DNA of 64,000 bases from Novosphingobium pentaromativorans US6-1 (GCF_000767465.1 NZ_CP009291.1:1505501-1569500); one strand, 5' to 3'; shown: positions 45,301 through 56,300, counted from the stretch's first letter. Made by a program: numbers and translations. Notes: generated by a model not told the origin, from the letters alone.

Positions 45301-45545
45301 GTACCGTGTTTTGCCAAAGCCGCATCAAGACGGGAGAGCAGCGTTTCGCCGGCGCGCTTGCCATTGAGGGCGACGAGCTTGTCCCATTTGGAGCCTTGGG
45401 TCTGTTTAATCCAGGCCTCCACATCCTCGGTGTAGACGGCGGTATCCTGATTAAAGCCTTTGGTGTCGCCGAGCAGCCAACCCTGTTCCGTCAGTTTTTT
45501 TACGACATAAGCTTCCAGGTGTTTTTCGTGGTGCAAATCGCTCAT
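42312..45545 (-). CDS. hsdR: Type I restriction endonuclease subunit HsdR
   Basis: The product is 1077 aa. The N-terminal nuclease domain has GRELAIDLGLFINGLPVATVELK (about 133-155, the D...ExK core). Helicase motifs are SAGSGKT (about 309-316), VTDRTVLDGQ, IIDEAHTSQTG and ANKFQTGFDQPKL. It translocates and cuts unmodified DNA with HsdM2S. It overlaps hsdS (ATGA). Full length, with no frameshift seen. Confidence 0.97.
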   Translation of the reverse strand: MSDLHHEKHLEAYVVKKLTEQGWLLGDTKGFNQDTAVYTEDVEAWIKQTQGSKWDKLVALNGKRAGETLLSRLDAALAKHGTIQVLRRGFSIAGCGQIDMSEAAPEDQRNETILERYAANRLRVVPQLKYHPGRELAIDLGLFINGLPVATVELKTDFTQSAESAREQYKRDRLPEDPATGRKHPLLTFKRGAIVHFAMSDSEIWMATKLAGENTYFLPFNRGHDGKGGNPPRDDGEYPVAYFWEEICQPNAFLRIFHSFVYVEKKDVVDLKGNWSVKETLIFPRFHQHDAVNKMIADAKEKGPGQAYLCEHSAGSGKTSTIAWTAHDLTKLRHDDGKAVFDTVVIVTDRTVLDGQLQDAVQQIDHRKGMIAAIDRETSSKTKTAQLTEAMLKGVPIIVVTLQTFPHAMEAILTETSLKDRSFAVIIDEAHTSQTGSTASKLQATLALSSAKDTANMTVEELLTEIQKSRARPKNLSHFAFTATPKHSTLMLFGRPEDPSRPAAPDNLPRAFHKYEMRQAIDEGFILDVLKGYVSYKTAFNLGKELEDKKRVDGKAAKRALAKWMSLHPTNVTQKVQFIMEHFRHNVSPLLDGKAKAMVVTSSRAAAVRYKKSFDAFVAANPQYKDVRALIAFSGKLSGKDVMHSDDAQIAGELFICDEDAEFTESNMNTGVQVKDLRIAFDRPEFRVMLVANKFQTGFDQPKLVAMYVDKKIANEVEIVQTLSRLNRTFPGKEETFVVDFVNDPEAIRAAFKKYDSGAQITEVQDPNVIYDLKDALDAQGLYSDQDIEAFKIARFETAKTFDTGKEDHHKAMFAATQRPTDRFNARLKMLREEAERCESEFQKATEAGDDAAAKKAEHERVQVEEGIGSLLEFKSGLSRISRTYTYIAQLLDLGDPSVENFAAFTKLLANRLNGVPPEHVDLRGISLTGYDIKKNDAQSESGDDPDPNLKPVGAGGSKSPGKLPVYLQELIERLNGIFGEAAPIKDQASFVNQIASITRENSIVRAQVKENSKEQALKGSLPGAVQGAVVRAMGSNNALATHLLKEDRQGLGILTNLIYDLIKEGRDIDLGDLDGA

Positions 45546-46786
45546 GCTGCGGCCTTCACATCAATCTTGCCGGTCACCGCCGCCGTAATGAGCGCCGCGC
45601 GTTTTTCTTTCAAAAGGGCGATGGAGCGCTCTGTTTTCTCTAACAAGTCGTCGATGCGATCTGTCTCGTGTTCGATGTTATCTGCAATTCTGCTCTGCTC
45701 TGCCATCGGGATTCGAGGCAACCGGACCTTCTTGAAATGACTGAAGTTCATATCCTGTCCGTCACGAATGAAGCTGGTCGTAAGGCGAAGGGCCTGAATG
45801 TAGAGGCTTGATTTCAAGAGGTATCCGAAAAAGCGGCCATCGACCTCTGGGCCGCTTTTCAGCACAGAATACGAAGACCGGACACTTCCGACACCACGCG
45901 CTCTTTCAAGCCCACCATCCATGCTGCGCATGCTGATGACAAAATCGCCAACTTCAACGTGCTTCCGTTTATCCAGGTTCGTTTGAGCCATTGTGACTTG
46001 GCGCTGTTCTAGAGCTTCAAAATCGGCCAACGGGATAACTCCGTATTTCTGTGTGGCCGACATCAGTTGATCGCCTTCATGGGCGCGCTCTTTACTTTCT
46101 TTGAACAGGACGTTTGGAGGAATTGTCTCCCAGTGCACTGGAATATCGCCAAGCCAATCGACCCCCGAAGGTTTCATTTCGACGGTTCGATCAATACCCT
46201 TGGTCACGGCATGATCAATGACGGCCGCACGCTTTTCTCTAAGCAGCGCAATGAAGCGCGTCTTTTTCTTAATCAACTCATCAATTCGGCGGGTCTCACC
46301 GTCGAGATAATCAGCAATGACAGATTGCTTGGCAACATCCTCTATAACAATGCGATGATTGAGGACAGCTTCTGCACTAACCCGCTTCAAGCCACCCGAG
46401 CCAGTCATACTTATGATACCCTCGGTCCTAAATTGGTCGGATGAGAGCAAGTACATCAAGAATCGCGGCGAAATTTTCTCCTGTTTCGGCCTCATCACGT
46501 GGACTTCTGAGGTTGCGTAACCAATGCCGCCCGTCAGGTCGTGGGCGAGGCACTTCTTCCCATTCTCGAAGCAAGGTGTGACCTTCGCCAAGAGCACGTC
46601 CCCGTTGGAAAATAGGTTGTAGCTTCCCGCCTTTAGTTCAGCGAGCGGGGCGGTTTTCGAAGTATCTAGGCCACCCAAACCATCCTGTATTGCCTCCATG
46701 GGCGCGAAGGTTACAGGTGAATCGGGTGGCAAACGGTTGATATTCGTGGGTGGTGATAAAGTGATCGCGAATTTGAGGCGCATCAT
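45542..46786 (-). CDS. hsdS: Type I specificity subunit HsdS
   Basis: The product is 414 aa. Two target-recognition domains (about 1-150 and 205-350) are each followed by a conserved helical spacer (VIADYLDGETRRIDELIKKK...LLREKRAAVI and RIADNIEHETDRIDDLLEKT...LLKEKRAALI). This duplicated layout defines HsdS and predicts a bipartite recognition site. The first TRD begins close to the N-terminus. It overlaps both hsdM and hsdR. Confidence 0.95.
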   Translation of the reverse strand: MMRLKFAITLSPPTNINRLPPDSPVTFAPMEAIQDGLGGLDTSKTAPLAELKAGSYNLFSNGDVLLAKVTPCFENGKKCLAHDLTGGIGYATSEVHVMRPKQEKISPRFLMYLLSSDQFRTEGIISMTGSGGLKRVSAEAVLNHRIVIEDVAKQSVIADYLDGETRRIDELIKKKTRFIALLREKRAAVIDHAVTKGIDRTVEMKPSGVDWLGDIPVHWETIPPNVLFKESKERAHEGDQLMSATQKYGVIPLADFEALEQRQVTMAQTNLDKRKHVEVGDFVISMRSMDGGLERARGVGSVRSSYSVLKSGPEVDGRFFGYLLKSSLYIQALRLTTSFIRDGQDMNFSHFKKVRLPRIPMAEQSRIADNIEHETDRIDDLLEKTERSIALLKEKRAALITAAVTGKIDVKAAA

Positions 46787-48825
46787 TCGGTCACTTCATT
46801 CAAAACTTTGGCAATAGACGCTTCAATGGCCTTTAGCTCCACGTCGATCTCATCCAGATCACGCGGGGGTACATATTCGTAGAAATAGCGATTGAAGTTT
46901 ATCTCATAGCCAACAATCCCGATGTCGCCATCGGATTCGTCGACGTAGGCCTCGTCGATATAGGCATCATGGGCGTGGGGCGTTACCTCGGTTTCGAGGT
47001 AGTCATGGATATCGGTACCCATGGGCACGTTTTCGTAATCGGTCAGCTCATCGTCGGGGATCAGGTTCCCCTTCTTATCTTTCACTGGGTCAAGATCTTC
47101 ATCCCGTACGGCAAACGCTTTTTGAAAGGCCTTGATTAGCGCCATGTCAGCTTTTCCCAGCTTAGCGTCCTTTTTCGCGGCAGCTTTGGAAAAGCTTTCG
47201 ATCCAGTGCCAATCATGATCGACGCCCGTGTGCTTCGACAACACGGCGCGCCAGCGTTCCCGCTGATCGTCGGTGCGCTTTTCCCAAGCCTTGTGTTCTC
47301 CCAGCGCCTCTAACCCTGTGTCTGACACGACGATCTTGTGGCGCAAGGGGCGCAGCACCCTAATTCTGCGATAGCCAAAGTCCTCTGCGCCGACGATTAG
47401 GCTTTTTTTCGTCGGTTCGAAGTCGGCGTAGAGTTGCACAATATCGCGGATTTGATCGTCCCCGATTTTGCGCCGTTTGTTGCCCTCACTCTTGCGCAGC
47501 GGCTCAAACATCCCTGTCGCGTCGATCAGCTGAACCTTACCCTGCCGCTCCTCTGACTTGCGGTTGGAGAGAACCCAGATGTAAGTGCCGATCCCCGTGC
47601 GGAAGAAGATCTCGGTCGGCAGGGCAATGATTGCCTCAACCACGTCTTGGTAAAGAAGATGACGGCGGATTTCGGATTCACCCTGACCGGCGCTGCCGTT
47701 AAAAAGGGGAGAGCCCGACAACACGATCGCCGCCCGCCCACCGCCCTTCTCAGGGTCTTCGAGTTTGCTGAGCAGGTGCAACAGGAACAGCATCGAGCCA
47801 TCGCTGACACGCGGCAGCTTGGGGCCGAAACGACCCTCGAATTTCTGGTCGCGGTGTTCGCGCAAGACTTCGGCTTGGTCCATTTCCCATTTCTTGCCGA
47901 ACGGCGGATTAGAGACGCAGTAGTGGAATTTCTCATGGCGGAATTTGTCGGCTGAGAGCGTACTGCCAAGCTTGATGTTCTGGGACAGGTCGCGACCGGG
48001 GTCGGACTTGAGAGTCTTCAGAAGCATGCTCGCTAGACAGACAGCGTGAGTTTCGGATTCTAATTCCTGGCCATAGGGCACAAGGGTCGGGGCGGTGCCA
48101 TAGCGATCCTGCAGTGACTGCACGTGCTCCATGCCGTCGGAGATAAAGCCGCCGGTGCCGATTGTTGGGTCATAGAGCGTGCGGATGATGCCGGGGTTGT
48201 CGATAAACATTTGATCATCCGGTTCGAGCAAAAGCTCGATGCCCAAGTGAACAACGTCGCGGGGCGTCATGAAATCCTCGGCCGCCTCGTTCACCTCGGC
48301 CCCGAACCGGCGGATCAGGTGTTCATAGACATTGGACATGGTCCGCTCTGGAACGGCGTCGGGATGCAGGTCGATGGCAGCGAAGTTCTGGCAGATCTTG
48401 TAGAGAACGCCCTTCTTGTCCATCTGACTGATTGTATTGATGAAATCAAATTGCTCGAAGATTACCCGCGCGTTGCCGGAGAACTTCGCGATATAGTCTT
48501 CAAGGTTCTGACGTGTGCGGCCAGCCCCCAATGTTTCGAGGCTGTAGCTTGATGTGTTGTAGAACGGGTAGCCAGTTGCCTGACGGAGGATGACGTCGAC
48601 ATCGAGACCGTTTTCGATGGCCATTTTGTGCATCTTGGCGGCTTCTTCCCGAGTGGGCTCGAGAACACATTCCAGGCGTCGAAGAAGAGTGAAGGGAAGA
48701 ATGATCTTGCCGAAATCGACGTGCTTGAAGTTACCCCAAAGATCATCCGCATTCTTCCAAATGAAGTCAGCGAGTGACGTGTGGGTGTTGTTGGCTTTTG
48801 CCGTGGTTGATGTTTGTGTGTTCAA
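46783..48825 (-). CDS. hsdM: Type I DNA methyltransferase subunit HsdM
   Basis: The product is 680 aa. The N-terminal helical domain (LADFIWKNADDLWGNFKHVDFGKIILPFTLLRRLE) and the adenine methyltransferase core (DFMTPRDVVHL, DPTIGTGGF and catalytic NPPF near residue 305) are present. The only start in reach is TTG 48825, 6 bp from the IS inverted repeat, with no clear ribosome site, so the original 5' leader, and perhaps a few codons, was replaced by the IS. First gene of hsdM-S-R. Confidence 0.95.
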   Translation of the reverse strand: MNTQTSTTAKANNTHTSLADFIWKNADDLWGNFKHVDFGKIILPFTLLRRLECVLEPTREEAAKMHKMAIENGLDVDVILRQATGYPFYNTSSYSLETLGAGRTRQNLEDYIAKFSGNARVIFEQFDFINTISQMDKKGVLYKICQNFAAIDLHPDAVPERTMSNVYEHLIRRFGAEVNEAAEDFMTPRDVVHLGIELLLEPDDQMFIDNPGIIRTLYDPTIGTGGFISDGMEHVQSLQDRYGTAPTLVPYGQELESETHAVCLASMLLKTLKSDPGRDLSQNIKLGSTLSADKFRHEKFHYCVSNPPFGKKWEMDQAEVLREHRDQKFEGRFGPKLPRVSDGSMLFLLHLLSKLEDPEKGGGRAAIVLSGSPLFNGSAGQGESEIRRHLLYQDVVEAIIALPTEIFFRTGIGTYIWVLSNRKSEERQGKVQLIDATGMFEPLRKSEGNKRRKIGDDQIRDIVQLYADFEPTKKSLIVGAEDFGYRRIRVLRPLRHKIVVSDTGLEALGEHKAWEKRTDDQRERWRAVLSKHTGVDHDWHWIESFSKAAAKKDAKLGKADMALIKAFQKAFAVRDEDLDPVKDKKGNLIPDDELTDYENVPMGTDIHDYLETEVTPHAHDAYIDEAYVDESDGDIGIVGYEINFNRYFYEYVPPRDLDEIDVELKAIEASIAKVLNEVTE

Positions 48826-48893
48826 TGCTCAGTGAAGTGGTCCCGCCTTCTTGGACAGTTTGGCGGCTGAGTTAAGCTAATCCCGGTTGTCGT

Positions 48894-49784
48894 TCATGCC
48901 GCCTGTTTGATCATCAGGTCATGGGGGGCATGCCCCCCATGACCTGATTGCCCGATGCGCCGATAGGCCTCGACCGGGGTTCTCCCGGCTAGTCCCGAGT
49001 GCGGACGCTGGGTGTTGTAATAGGTGATCCACCGGCCAAGGCCAGCCCGCAGCTCCGAGCCGGTCTCGAAGGCGTGGAGATAAACGCACTCGTACTTCAG
49101 GGATCGCCAGAGGCGTTCGATGAAGACGTTGTCCATCCACCGGCCCCGGCCATCCATGCTGATGCGGACCTCGGCGTCACGCAGCACGCTGGTGAAGGCG
49201 TAGCTGGTGAACTGGCTGCCCTGGTCCGTGTTGAAGATTTCTGGCTTGCCGAACCGGGCCAACGCCTCTTCCAGCGCCGCGACACAGAAGCCGGCGTCCA
49301 TCGTGTTCGACAGCCGCCAGGCGAGCACCTTGCGGGTCGCCCAGTCCATGATTGCTACCAGATAGAGGAAGCCACGGCGCATCGGGATGTACGTCACGTC
49401 GGCGCACCACACGTGATTGGGCCGTTCAATCGCCAGCTTGCGCAGTAGATACGGATAGACCCGGTGCTGCGGGTGCGGATCGCTCGTGCGGGGCCGCTGG
49501 TAGATCGGCGTCAGCCCCATCTTCGCCATCAGGCGACGCACCCGACGGCGACCGACCTCGTGCCCGGCACGCCGCAGGTGCCGCGCCATCTGGCGGCTGC
49601 CGTACCACGGGCAGTCCAGGAACGTCGCGTCGATCACCGTCATCAGCGCCAGCGTCTCGTCCGTTTCCGGCACCGGTGCGTAGTAATACGACGAGCGGCT
49701 GATGCGCAGCAGGCGGCACTGCGCCGTAATCGACAGGCGGTGGTGAGCAGATTCGACCATCGCCCGCCTCCGGTCCACGCTCAT
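48894..49784 (-). CDS. IS3-family transposase OrfB (DDE integrase domain)
   Basis: The product is 296 aa from ATG 49784. The HTH_21-like N-terminus (RLSITAQCRLLRISRSSYYY) precedes the rve integrase core: WCADVTYIPM (first D), FNTDQGSQFTS (second D) and FIERLWRSLKYE (E). The run TTTTTTA near 49802-49808 allows -1 frameshifting from OrfA to make OrfAB. The frame is intact. Confidence 0.93.
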   Translation of the reverse strand: MSVDRRRAMVESAHHRLSITAQCRLLRISRSSYYYAPVPETDETLALMTVIDATFLDCPWYGSRQMARHLRRAGHEVGRRRVRRLMAKMGLTPIYQRPRTSDPHPQHRVYPYLLRKLAIERPNHVWCADVTYIPMRRGFLYLVAIMDWATRKVLAWRLSNTMDAGFCVAALEEALARFGKPEIFNTDQGSQFTSYAFTSVLRDAEVRISMDGRGRWMDNVFIERLWRSLKYECVYLHAFETGSELRAGLGRWITYYNTQRPHSGLAGRTPVEAYRRIGQSGHGGHAPHDLMIKQAA

Positions 49785-50065
49785 CGACCGAAGGCTTTCG
49801 CTAAAAAATCCCGCTCGACGACCAATTGCCCGATCTTGGCATGCAGCTTTTCCACCTCGCTCTCGCTGACGGCCTTGGCCACATCGCCAGCCCCGGAGAA
49901 CGTGCCTGCCATGCCCTCGATGGCCTGCCGCTTCCACGACGCGATCATCGTGTGGTGCACGCCATGCTTGGCTGCCAGCTCCGCCAGCGTCAGATCGCCC
50001 CGGATCGCTTCCAGCGCGACCTTGGCCTTAAAATCAGCGCTGTAGCGCTTCCTCGTCGTCTTCAT
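49781..50065 (-). CDS. IS3-family transposase OrfA
   Basis: The product is 94 aa, HTH_Tnp_1 type (RYSADFKAKVALEAIRGDLTLAELAAKHGVHHTMIASWKRQA), with a C-terminal leucine-zipper-like helix (SEVEKLHAKIGQLVVERDFL). Its TGA overlaps the OrfB ATG. The slippery T-run lies just before its end. Confidence 0.93.
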   Translation of the reverse strand: MKTTRKRYSADFKAKVALEAIRGDLTLAELAAKHGVHHTMIASWKRQAIEGMAGTFSGAGDVAKAVSESEVEKLHAKIGQLVVERDFLAKAFGR

Positions 50066-50152
50066 TCCCGTACCAATCCATCAGGTCGGGAGTAGCTTAA
50101 CACCCTGTCCAGAAAACCGGCACCACCTCACAGGTCTCGTTCTGATTGGTTC

Positions 50153-50356
50153 TTACACGCGAGCGCTCGCGGACTGACAGACAAAATCAAATACATCCTT
50201 GCCGTAGCTCGCAGCCGTCCGATCCGCCCCACTGCCCTGGTGGGCTTCAAGATTAAAGGCGTCGCGCTTGTGGCAGTTGATCCAAGCGAGCACTCTGTGT
50301 GTCATTGCCATTAGACTTGACCAATGCGACGACGCGGAGAGACTAACAAGGCTCAC
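50153..50356 (-). CDS. Possible small ORF coupled to druE
   Basis: The product is 67 aa. GTG 50356 overlaps the druE stop (GTGA). The sequence (HRVLAWINCHKRDAFNLEAH...) has no recognised domain, and it stops 22 bp before the IS repeat. It may be a real small gene, a truncated remnant, or chance. No other gene is seen between the IS and druE. Confidence 0.3.
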   Translation of the reverse strand: MSLVSLSASSHWSSLMAMTHRVLAWINCHKRDAFNLEAHQGSGADRTAASYGKDVFDFVCQSASARV

Positions 50357-53300
50357 TTCGCACTTCTTTTCACTGCGTAGTAGCTCTCTCCCACACCCGA
50401 AACCGCAGCCGATGAACGCAAAAGTTCACTCGCCTGCGCAGCGGGTGCCGAGCGAAAGTCATGGCGCGGCGGGCTACCCGCTATGCGCCAATATCCAAAC
50501 CCTTGGTCGAGCAGCACGAGGACCTTTTGACCATCGGCGTATTCAAGCTCGAGCTTGCGGCCGTGGTCCGAATTCTCCGTGACCTGGAGGTCGACATCGA
50601 GGCCAAACCTTTCGCCCAATAGCTCTGCTACTTCCGCTCGGTCGTCTTCATACTCCCAGTCATGGAAGATCCGATGGGGTGGCCGATCCTTCTTCAGTGG
50701 CTGGACCAGGATATCGACTTCAACTGGGCTATCCGCCTTCAGGTCAGAGGATAGAGCTTCGCACGTGCGCAGAAATAGGAGCATGGGTAGAGGCGCATTG
50801 AGATAGCGGTCGGCGTAGGTGATCCGCACAAGACTGCCAGGGCTCCAAACACCAGCCGCTTCCATCTGCTGCTTCAGTTTCGAGCCAAAGCGTTTGCCAA
50901 ACTGGCCAACCGGGCATTGCCCAAAACCTTGCATCAGCTCGACCTGATCACCAGCCGCAACCTGTCGCTCCAGATCATCCGGGTTGATCGGGTTGTAGGC
51001 GGTGGGGCCGCTGAGAGTACCGGCAACGACAGCATGCGTATCACCCAGACCCCATCGCTCCCCCGGCTGCGCCGCGTTCGCATCGCGTGAGAAGAACCCT
51101 GTGGTACGATCAGACGAGATCAATTCGGCCAGGGGTTTGCTCTCGAAGGGTGCGTCTTCTCCTTTGCCCAGGGCCAAAGAGAATTCGAACCGCACAGAGG
51201 CATCGCGCAAAAAGCGCCGTTCGACCTCTTCGAGCTTATTAAAGGAACTCGGATCAAGCACGAGTGTCACCGGAACGCCGCGGGCAGAGGCGGCAGAAAA
51301 GAACGTGCGCATCTTGGTTGAGGTCAGCTCTGCCAGGTCGAACACGGTAGGTAACAAGACGGAGATGCTGTCTCCACTTCGCGCTCTCAAAAGGAGTGTG
51401 TTCGCCGCGTCATTGATTGCCCTAGCATCAGGGACCGCACGGTCCTCCTGCGGCAGTTCAGCATTTGTCTCGAGAAATGCCTGAACCGCGAGGAGAGCAG
51501 ACCGCCGGTCGAGACGCCCCTGCTGCTTGTAGAGATCGGCAGCAAGGACGCAGGCCGAACACCCCATTTCGCATTCCTTGGGGCAATCGAGGACACGGGC
51601 CGCCCGTTCGAAGACATGATGGATGTCATCGAGAAGTCTCGGAGCGTATCCGGCACCTCCAGATGCCTCATCGAAGAGGTAGACCGACGGCACTCTGCGA
51701 CCGAGCTTGCCGTCTCGAGCTGCCACGGAAATTCCAAGCTCGCGCGGCTCGATTCCAAGCCAGCGTGCAAGACTCTCGCGCAAGGCTGCCCCAAGCGCCC
51801 AGGCCGCGCCGTCACTTTCCAGCCCAGGCAATTGCAGCTCAACCACATCGGTTAGAACTTCATGGCCCAGCGCTAGAGCACTCGTGATCGCATAACCTTC
51901 GTCATTGCCCGGACAGCGGTCTATCGCCTTTCGGTTCCTCGGCGTAAGCGGCCAATGGTCTTTGAGAGCGTCGGTCCCTGCATCCCCGGCCCGTCCGCAC
52001 TCCAGGCAAATCTCGTAACCCTGGTCGTTGGGTCCACGCGAATGATGGTAGATGTAACCTTCATGCGAAGCCCGGATCCGACCGGTTTCAGGCTGCAGCA
52101 TGGGTTGCCAAAGGGCATCACCGACACTGACCTTCGGAGACTTGGGTTCGATATAGACAGCCTGATCGGTGTCGGCATGCGGCTGCGCGTTCCAGTCGAC
52201 GCGGAACCCGGCCGGTTCAAGAAACTGCTCAATGGTAATGCTGCGCTCGCCGCAATGGGCACACTGGTCAGGCATCTGGTGATCGCTGCCCGCCCCACCA
52301 CAATGGTCGCACCACCAGGCCCAACGAAGGTTCTGCGGCTCACGCTGGCCACTGTCGATCGGGCTAAGCCAGTTGAGGGTGACCCCGGCCGATTTCCAAA
52401 CCAGCCCGTCTACAACGACCTCTGCCCCTGGGGCATACTCTCGGATGGCGATATCGGCGTTGCGCGTCGGGCATTCATAGCGCCGATCACGCGCGCCTTC
52501 CTCTTCCGGACGATTGCGCTCCTGCGCCTTCTGCGTCTCGGCGCATAGGGTATCGAACGGAACAACCGATGTCGGAAAACCGCTTCCAGGGATAAGCGAG
52601 CGATTGGCAAGCTCCTTCAAGAGGAACTCCTTGCACAAGCGCCGTGCCTGAAACTCGATCGCCTTCTTTGCCGGCCCTTCGAGCGCGTCCAAGTCTTCCT
52701 TTAGGCGCTGCCATGTACGACGGAAATTCGCAGCTTCCTGCTCAAACATCTCCGCCGCATGCCCCCGGATTTCGGTGTCGTATTCGAGACCTGTCCCCCT
52801 GAGGAGCCGCAGCAAACCTTGTTCGGTTGCGGATGCCGTAGTTGGTAGATCGAGCCATTCGCAAAAGGCATCCACGGGAGCGAGACCTTCGAAAGGACGA
52901 AGGTCAGCGCGACAGCCGAAGAAATCCCCGGTCTTGGTCCGGGCAAACTCCCCCTCAACCTCGCGAAACCATTGGGCGAGCAGATAGGCGTTCGCATGAC
53001 GCTGTGCGATCCGATCTGAATCAAGCGATACGCGCGGCGAGGCGAGTTTACGGCGCAAATAGCCCGCAGGATCGGCAAACGTTTCAAGATCGAGAGGTGT
53101 ATTGCGGGCAATTGTGAGACTTGTCGAAAAGCCCTGTCCGCGGCGCCCAGCGCGACCGGCCCGCTGATTGTAGTTGGCGATCGAGGGTGGAACATTGGTC
53201 ATCAGCACTGCTTCGATCGAACCGATGTCGACACCCATTTCCATGGTGGTCGAGCAGGCAAGTAGGTTGATATCGCCTTCCTTGAATTGCTCCTCGAACT

Positions 53301-56300
53301 CCCGGAGTCGGTGCGGGGGCTGCTGGGCACTGTGTTCCTCGGCCCGCAGATAAGGCGTGGCGAGCGCGGCCTGATCGTGAAGATCGGTCCAAAGGTGCAA
53401 CTGTCGAAGGGCTTGGACTTGCTTGTCCTCAACCAGCCAACCCCTGATCTCCTTTTTATCGGCTAACGAGAGTGGTCGCGTGCGTGGGACATTAGAAAAC
53501 TCAACCGGCAAGACCGCTTTGCCGTCGATCTTGCTTCCAGACCCAACAAGATTGGGTGACCTGCCAAATACAAGTCGCGGTAGAACGCGACGCGTTAGGG
53601 GGCATTGCCAAGCTCGATCGACCGCCTCGATCTCGGCCTTCTGCTCGAGCCGCAGGCTGAATGTACCACCAACACCCGAAAGAAGGGGAGTCAGCTGATT
53701 CCAGGCGGCATGCATGACCTGATTGATTTCATGGCGGTCGCGCTGAGAAGTAAGGTCAAGGTTCAGAGCTGACGCCAAGAGAAGGATGGAGTCGGGCTGA
53801 CGCCCCTTAGTGTTGACCAAAGGCCAGGAGACGTCGCGCTTGGCGCCAGGGGGCTGGTCGGGCCCAATCACATTGCGAGGCCGCGCGCGCCCAGGCATCC
53901 AACGCGCATCACCGTCGTCCACTTCAAGGGCAAACTGGCCGCGAAGATAGTCGACCATGTAGTAGAGGAAGCCGCGCCAATCTTCGATTGAATAGCCCTT
54001 CTGGCCGATAAGCTCAGGTAGCTTATCCGGGCCAATCCGCTCGATATCCGGGAAACGGAGCCGTGCCAGGCCAAGCGTCTCCATCGCATTGGCATTGCGC
54101 GGACGACGGGCAAGTTCGCGCAAGAGCATGAAGCGCGCCAGCGCTTCCCGGTTATCGTGAAAACGTTCGCTGCGATCGAGGTCCCAGACCTTGGCCATCA
54201 TGCCAATGGCTGGCTCAGAAGCGAGCCCGGATACGAGGTCCTTCCAGGATATTCCGGTTGTCGCGCCACCCGCGAGCTCCGCGTCAATCTTGGCGATATC
54301 ATCCTTGAACGCAGGCATGTCTGCCACGAGGTTCGCTAGAGCAGCCTTCTTTTTGAGCAGCTCTTCCCTGCGCTCATCGGTCAGGTCGCTACCCTGGGCA
54401 GCCTTCTGGACGGCATGGTAGATAAAGCCGCGGACAAAGCCCCGCTCACCGTTGGTTTCAATATTGGCAGCGAAGCGAGCTGTTCCCTGCCTGCTGTCTG
54501 AAAAGCTGATCAGCTGACGGCCATCGAACGGCAGGGCGTGTTCCGCCTGATGTGGCGACACACCCTCAAGGAGGATCGGTGCCGCATTCTGGGTGAGGAA
54601 TGGTGTGCCAAAGCGAAAGGGAAAGACCGCCGGTCGCCCGCGCCGCTTGTTTCCGAGACAGGCCGGGCAACGTCCTTCGTCCAGCTGGGTCAGATGAAAA
54701 TGCCCTGCCTCGCCAGTGAACTCGCCGCTGGATACATCGAAAGCGGTCGCGGTAGCTTCGGATTTCGGATTAATGGCAATCAGCCGCGGATGGCCGATCC
54801 CCTCGTGCTCATCTTCTTCATCGTCATCATCATGATCGCGATCACGATAGCTATTTTCGCGAAACTCATCTGCATCATGATCACTTCGCCGCGGTACGAT
54901 CCTGTCGCCCATGTCATCGGCCGGGAGGAAGGGCTCGCCACAATCGAGGCAGTTCTGAATTTCGAACACCATCGATTGGCAATGCGGACATTGATCCCGA
55001 TGGTCGAAGAGCACAGCGCCAAATGGCCAATCCTTGGGCCGCATCTCGCCCGGGCAGTCGGCATTGATGCAGGTCCAGAGCCCGGCAATTGCCCGCGTGA
55101 AGCTGTGCGCTCGCATCGGTAGGACAGGCTTCGCTTCGCTGGCATTATGGGCAGACAGATCGAGCAAAATCCTTTCGGCGTCGGGCGAGAGCGCCTTAAG
55201 CGAAGCCAGGGTCTGAGGCTCGCCTTCCAGCCTCTCGGCAACCGACGAAGCTGCCGGATCATCGGACGCTGTAAGGACCTTCGAGAGGTCGACCGGCTGA
55301 GGCTTTCCCACAACGACATGCGCCCGCTCAAGCGGAACGCCAGCAATGTCGGCAAGGAATCTCTGAAGGTCGTCGCGGGCCTTCTGGTCGTCAGCAGAGC
55401 CGATGGTCGCCGACGTCGCAACGAAGCGGACCTGATCCGGCGTCACATCGAATGCGTTCATCACCCGGCGAAGCAGGAGCGAGAGCTCCGCCGCTGCCGA
55501 GCCGATGTAACTGTGCGCTTCGTCAATAACGATCCAGCGCAGCTTGCCTTTTGATGCGTCGAGGATCGGACGATCCTCGCGCCGGATCGTCATGTATTCG
55601 AGCATCGTCTGGTTGGTAACAAGGATCGGCGGTGGGTTGGCCCGGAGGGTTTCGCGGTAAAGAACCTGATGCGGTATCTCGTGCTCGGCCTTGTCGCGAT
55701 TGGACTTTCGCGCCGTTCCCATCAATCCGTTGTAGAGGGCAAAGCGGACATCGCCGCGAAGCGGCTTGGTCCAGGCTGTAAGGCGCTTCTCCTGGCTCGC
55801 GATAAGTGCGTTCAGCGGATAGAGCATGAGCGCCCGAACCCCTGTCAGAGGACCTTGCTCTGCGGACTCCCGGACCAGATCATCGAGCATTGGAACCAGG
55901 AAGCATTCGGTCTTTCCCGACCCCGTGCCGCTCGAAACCAGAACCGATTGCGGCTCTTGCGTGCTGAGCAGTTCCCACGTCGACAGCTGGTGCGCGTAGG
56001 CGGGGTAATCGAAGCGTAGATCAGTATCCGACGTTTGGGTGATCGCGTCGATCGTGCGCTGATGCAGCAGCGCTTGAAGTTGGTTGGGGCTCTTTCCTGA
56101 GGATACATAGCCGGGAGCAGCCTGAAAAAGCTGTTCGGAAAGGAGGCTACCGTTTGCTGGGTCCGTACCGGCAAGCGTGCTCCGGAGAAAAGCGTTGAGC
56201 CCTTCGTGCCGGATACCCGCCCGCGAGACCACCGCTTCGGCGAGCCCAGTCCTCAGCCGCTGGTGTACCTCCATCGGCGACAATCGGGATGTAGGGAGGG

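Larger units (their letters stand above)
48832..50131 (-). mobile_element. IS3-family insertion sequence
   Basis: About 1.3 kb, bounded by imperfect 27-bp inverted repeats: 48832-48858 (GTGAAGTGGTCCCGCC...GGACAG) and the complement of 50105-50131 (GTGAGGTGGTGCCGG...GGACAG). The internal GTTAAGCTA is also shared by both ends. It carries two overlapping transposase frames. No convincing target-site duplication was found, so the exact tips may be a few bases inside these limits or the flanks may have rearranged. Confidence 0.85.

Noticed and set aside
48826..50140. Target-site duplication of the IS3-family element
   Set aside because: Three- and four-base flanks were compared at several possible tip positions; none match, so no duplication is claimed.
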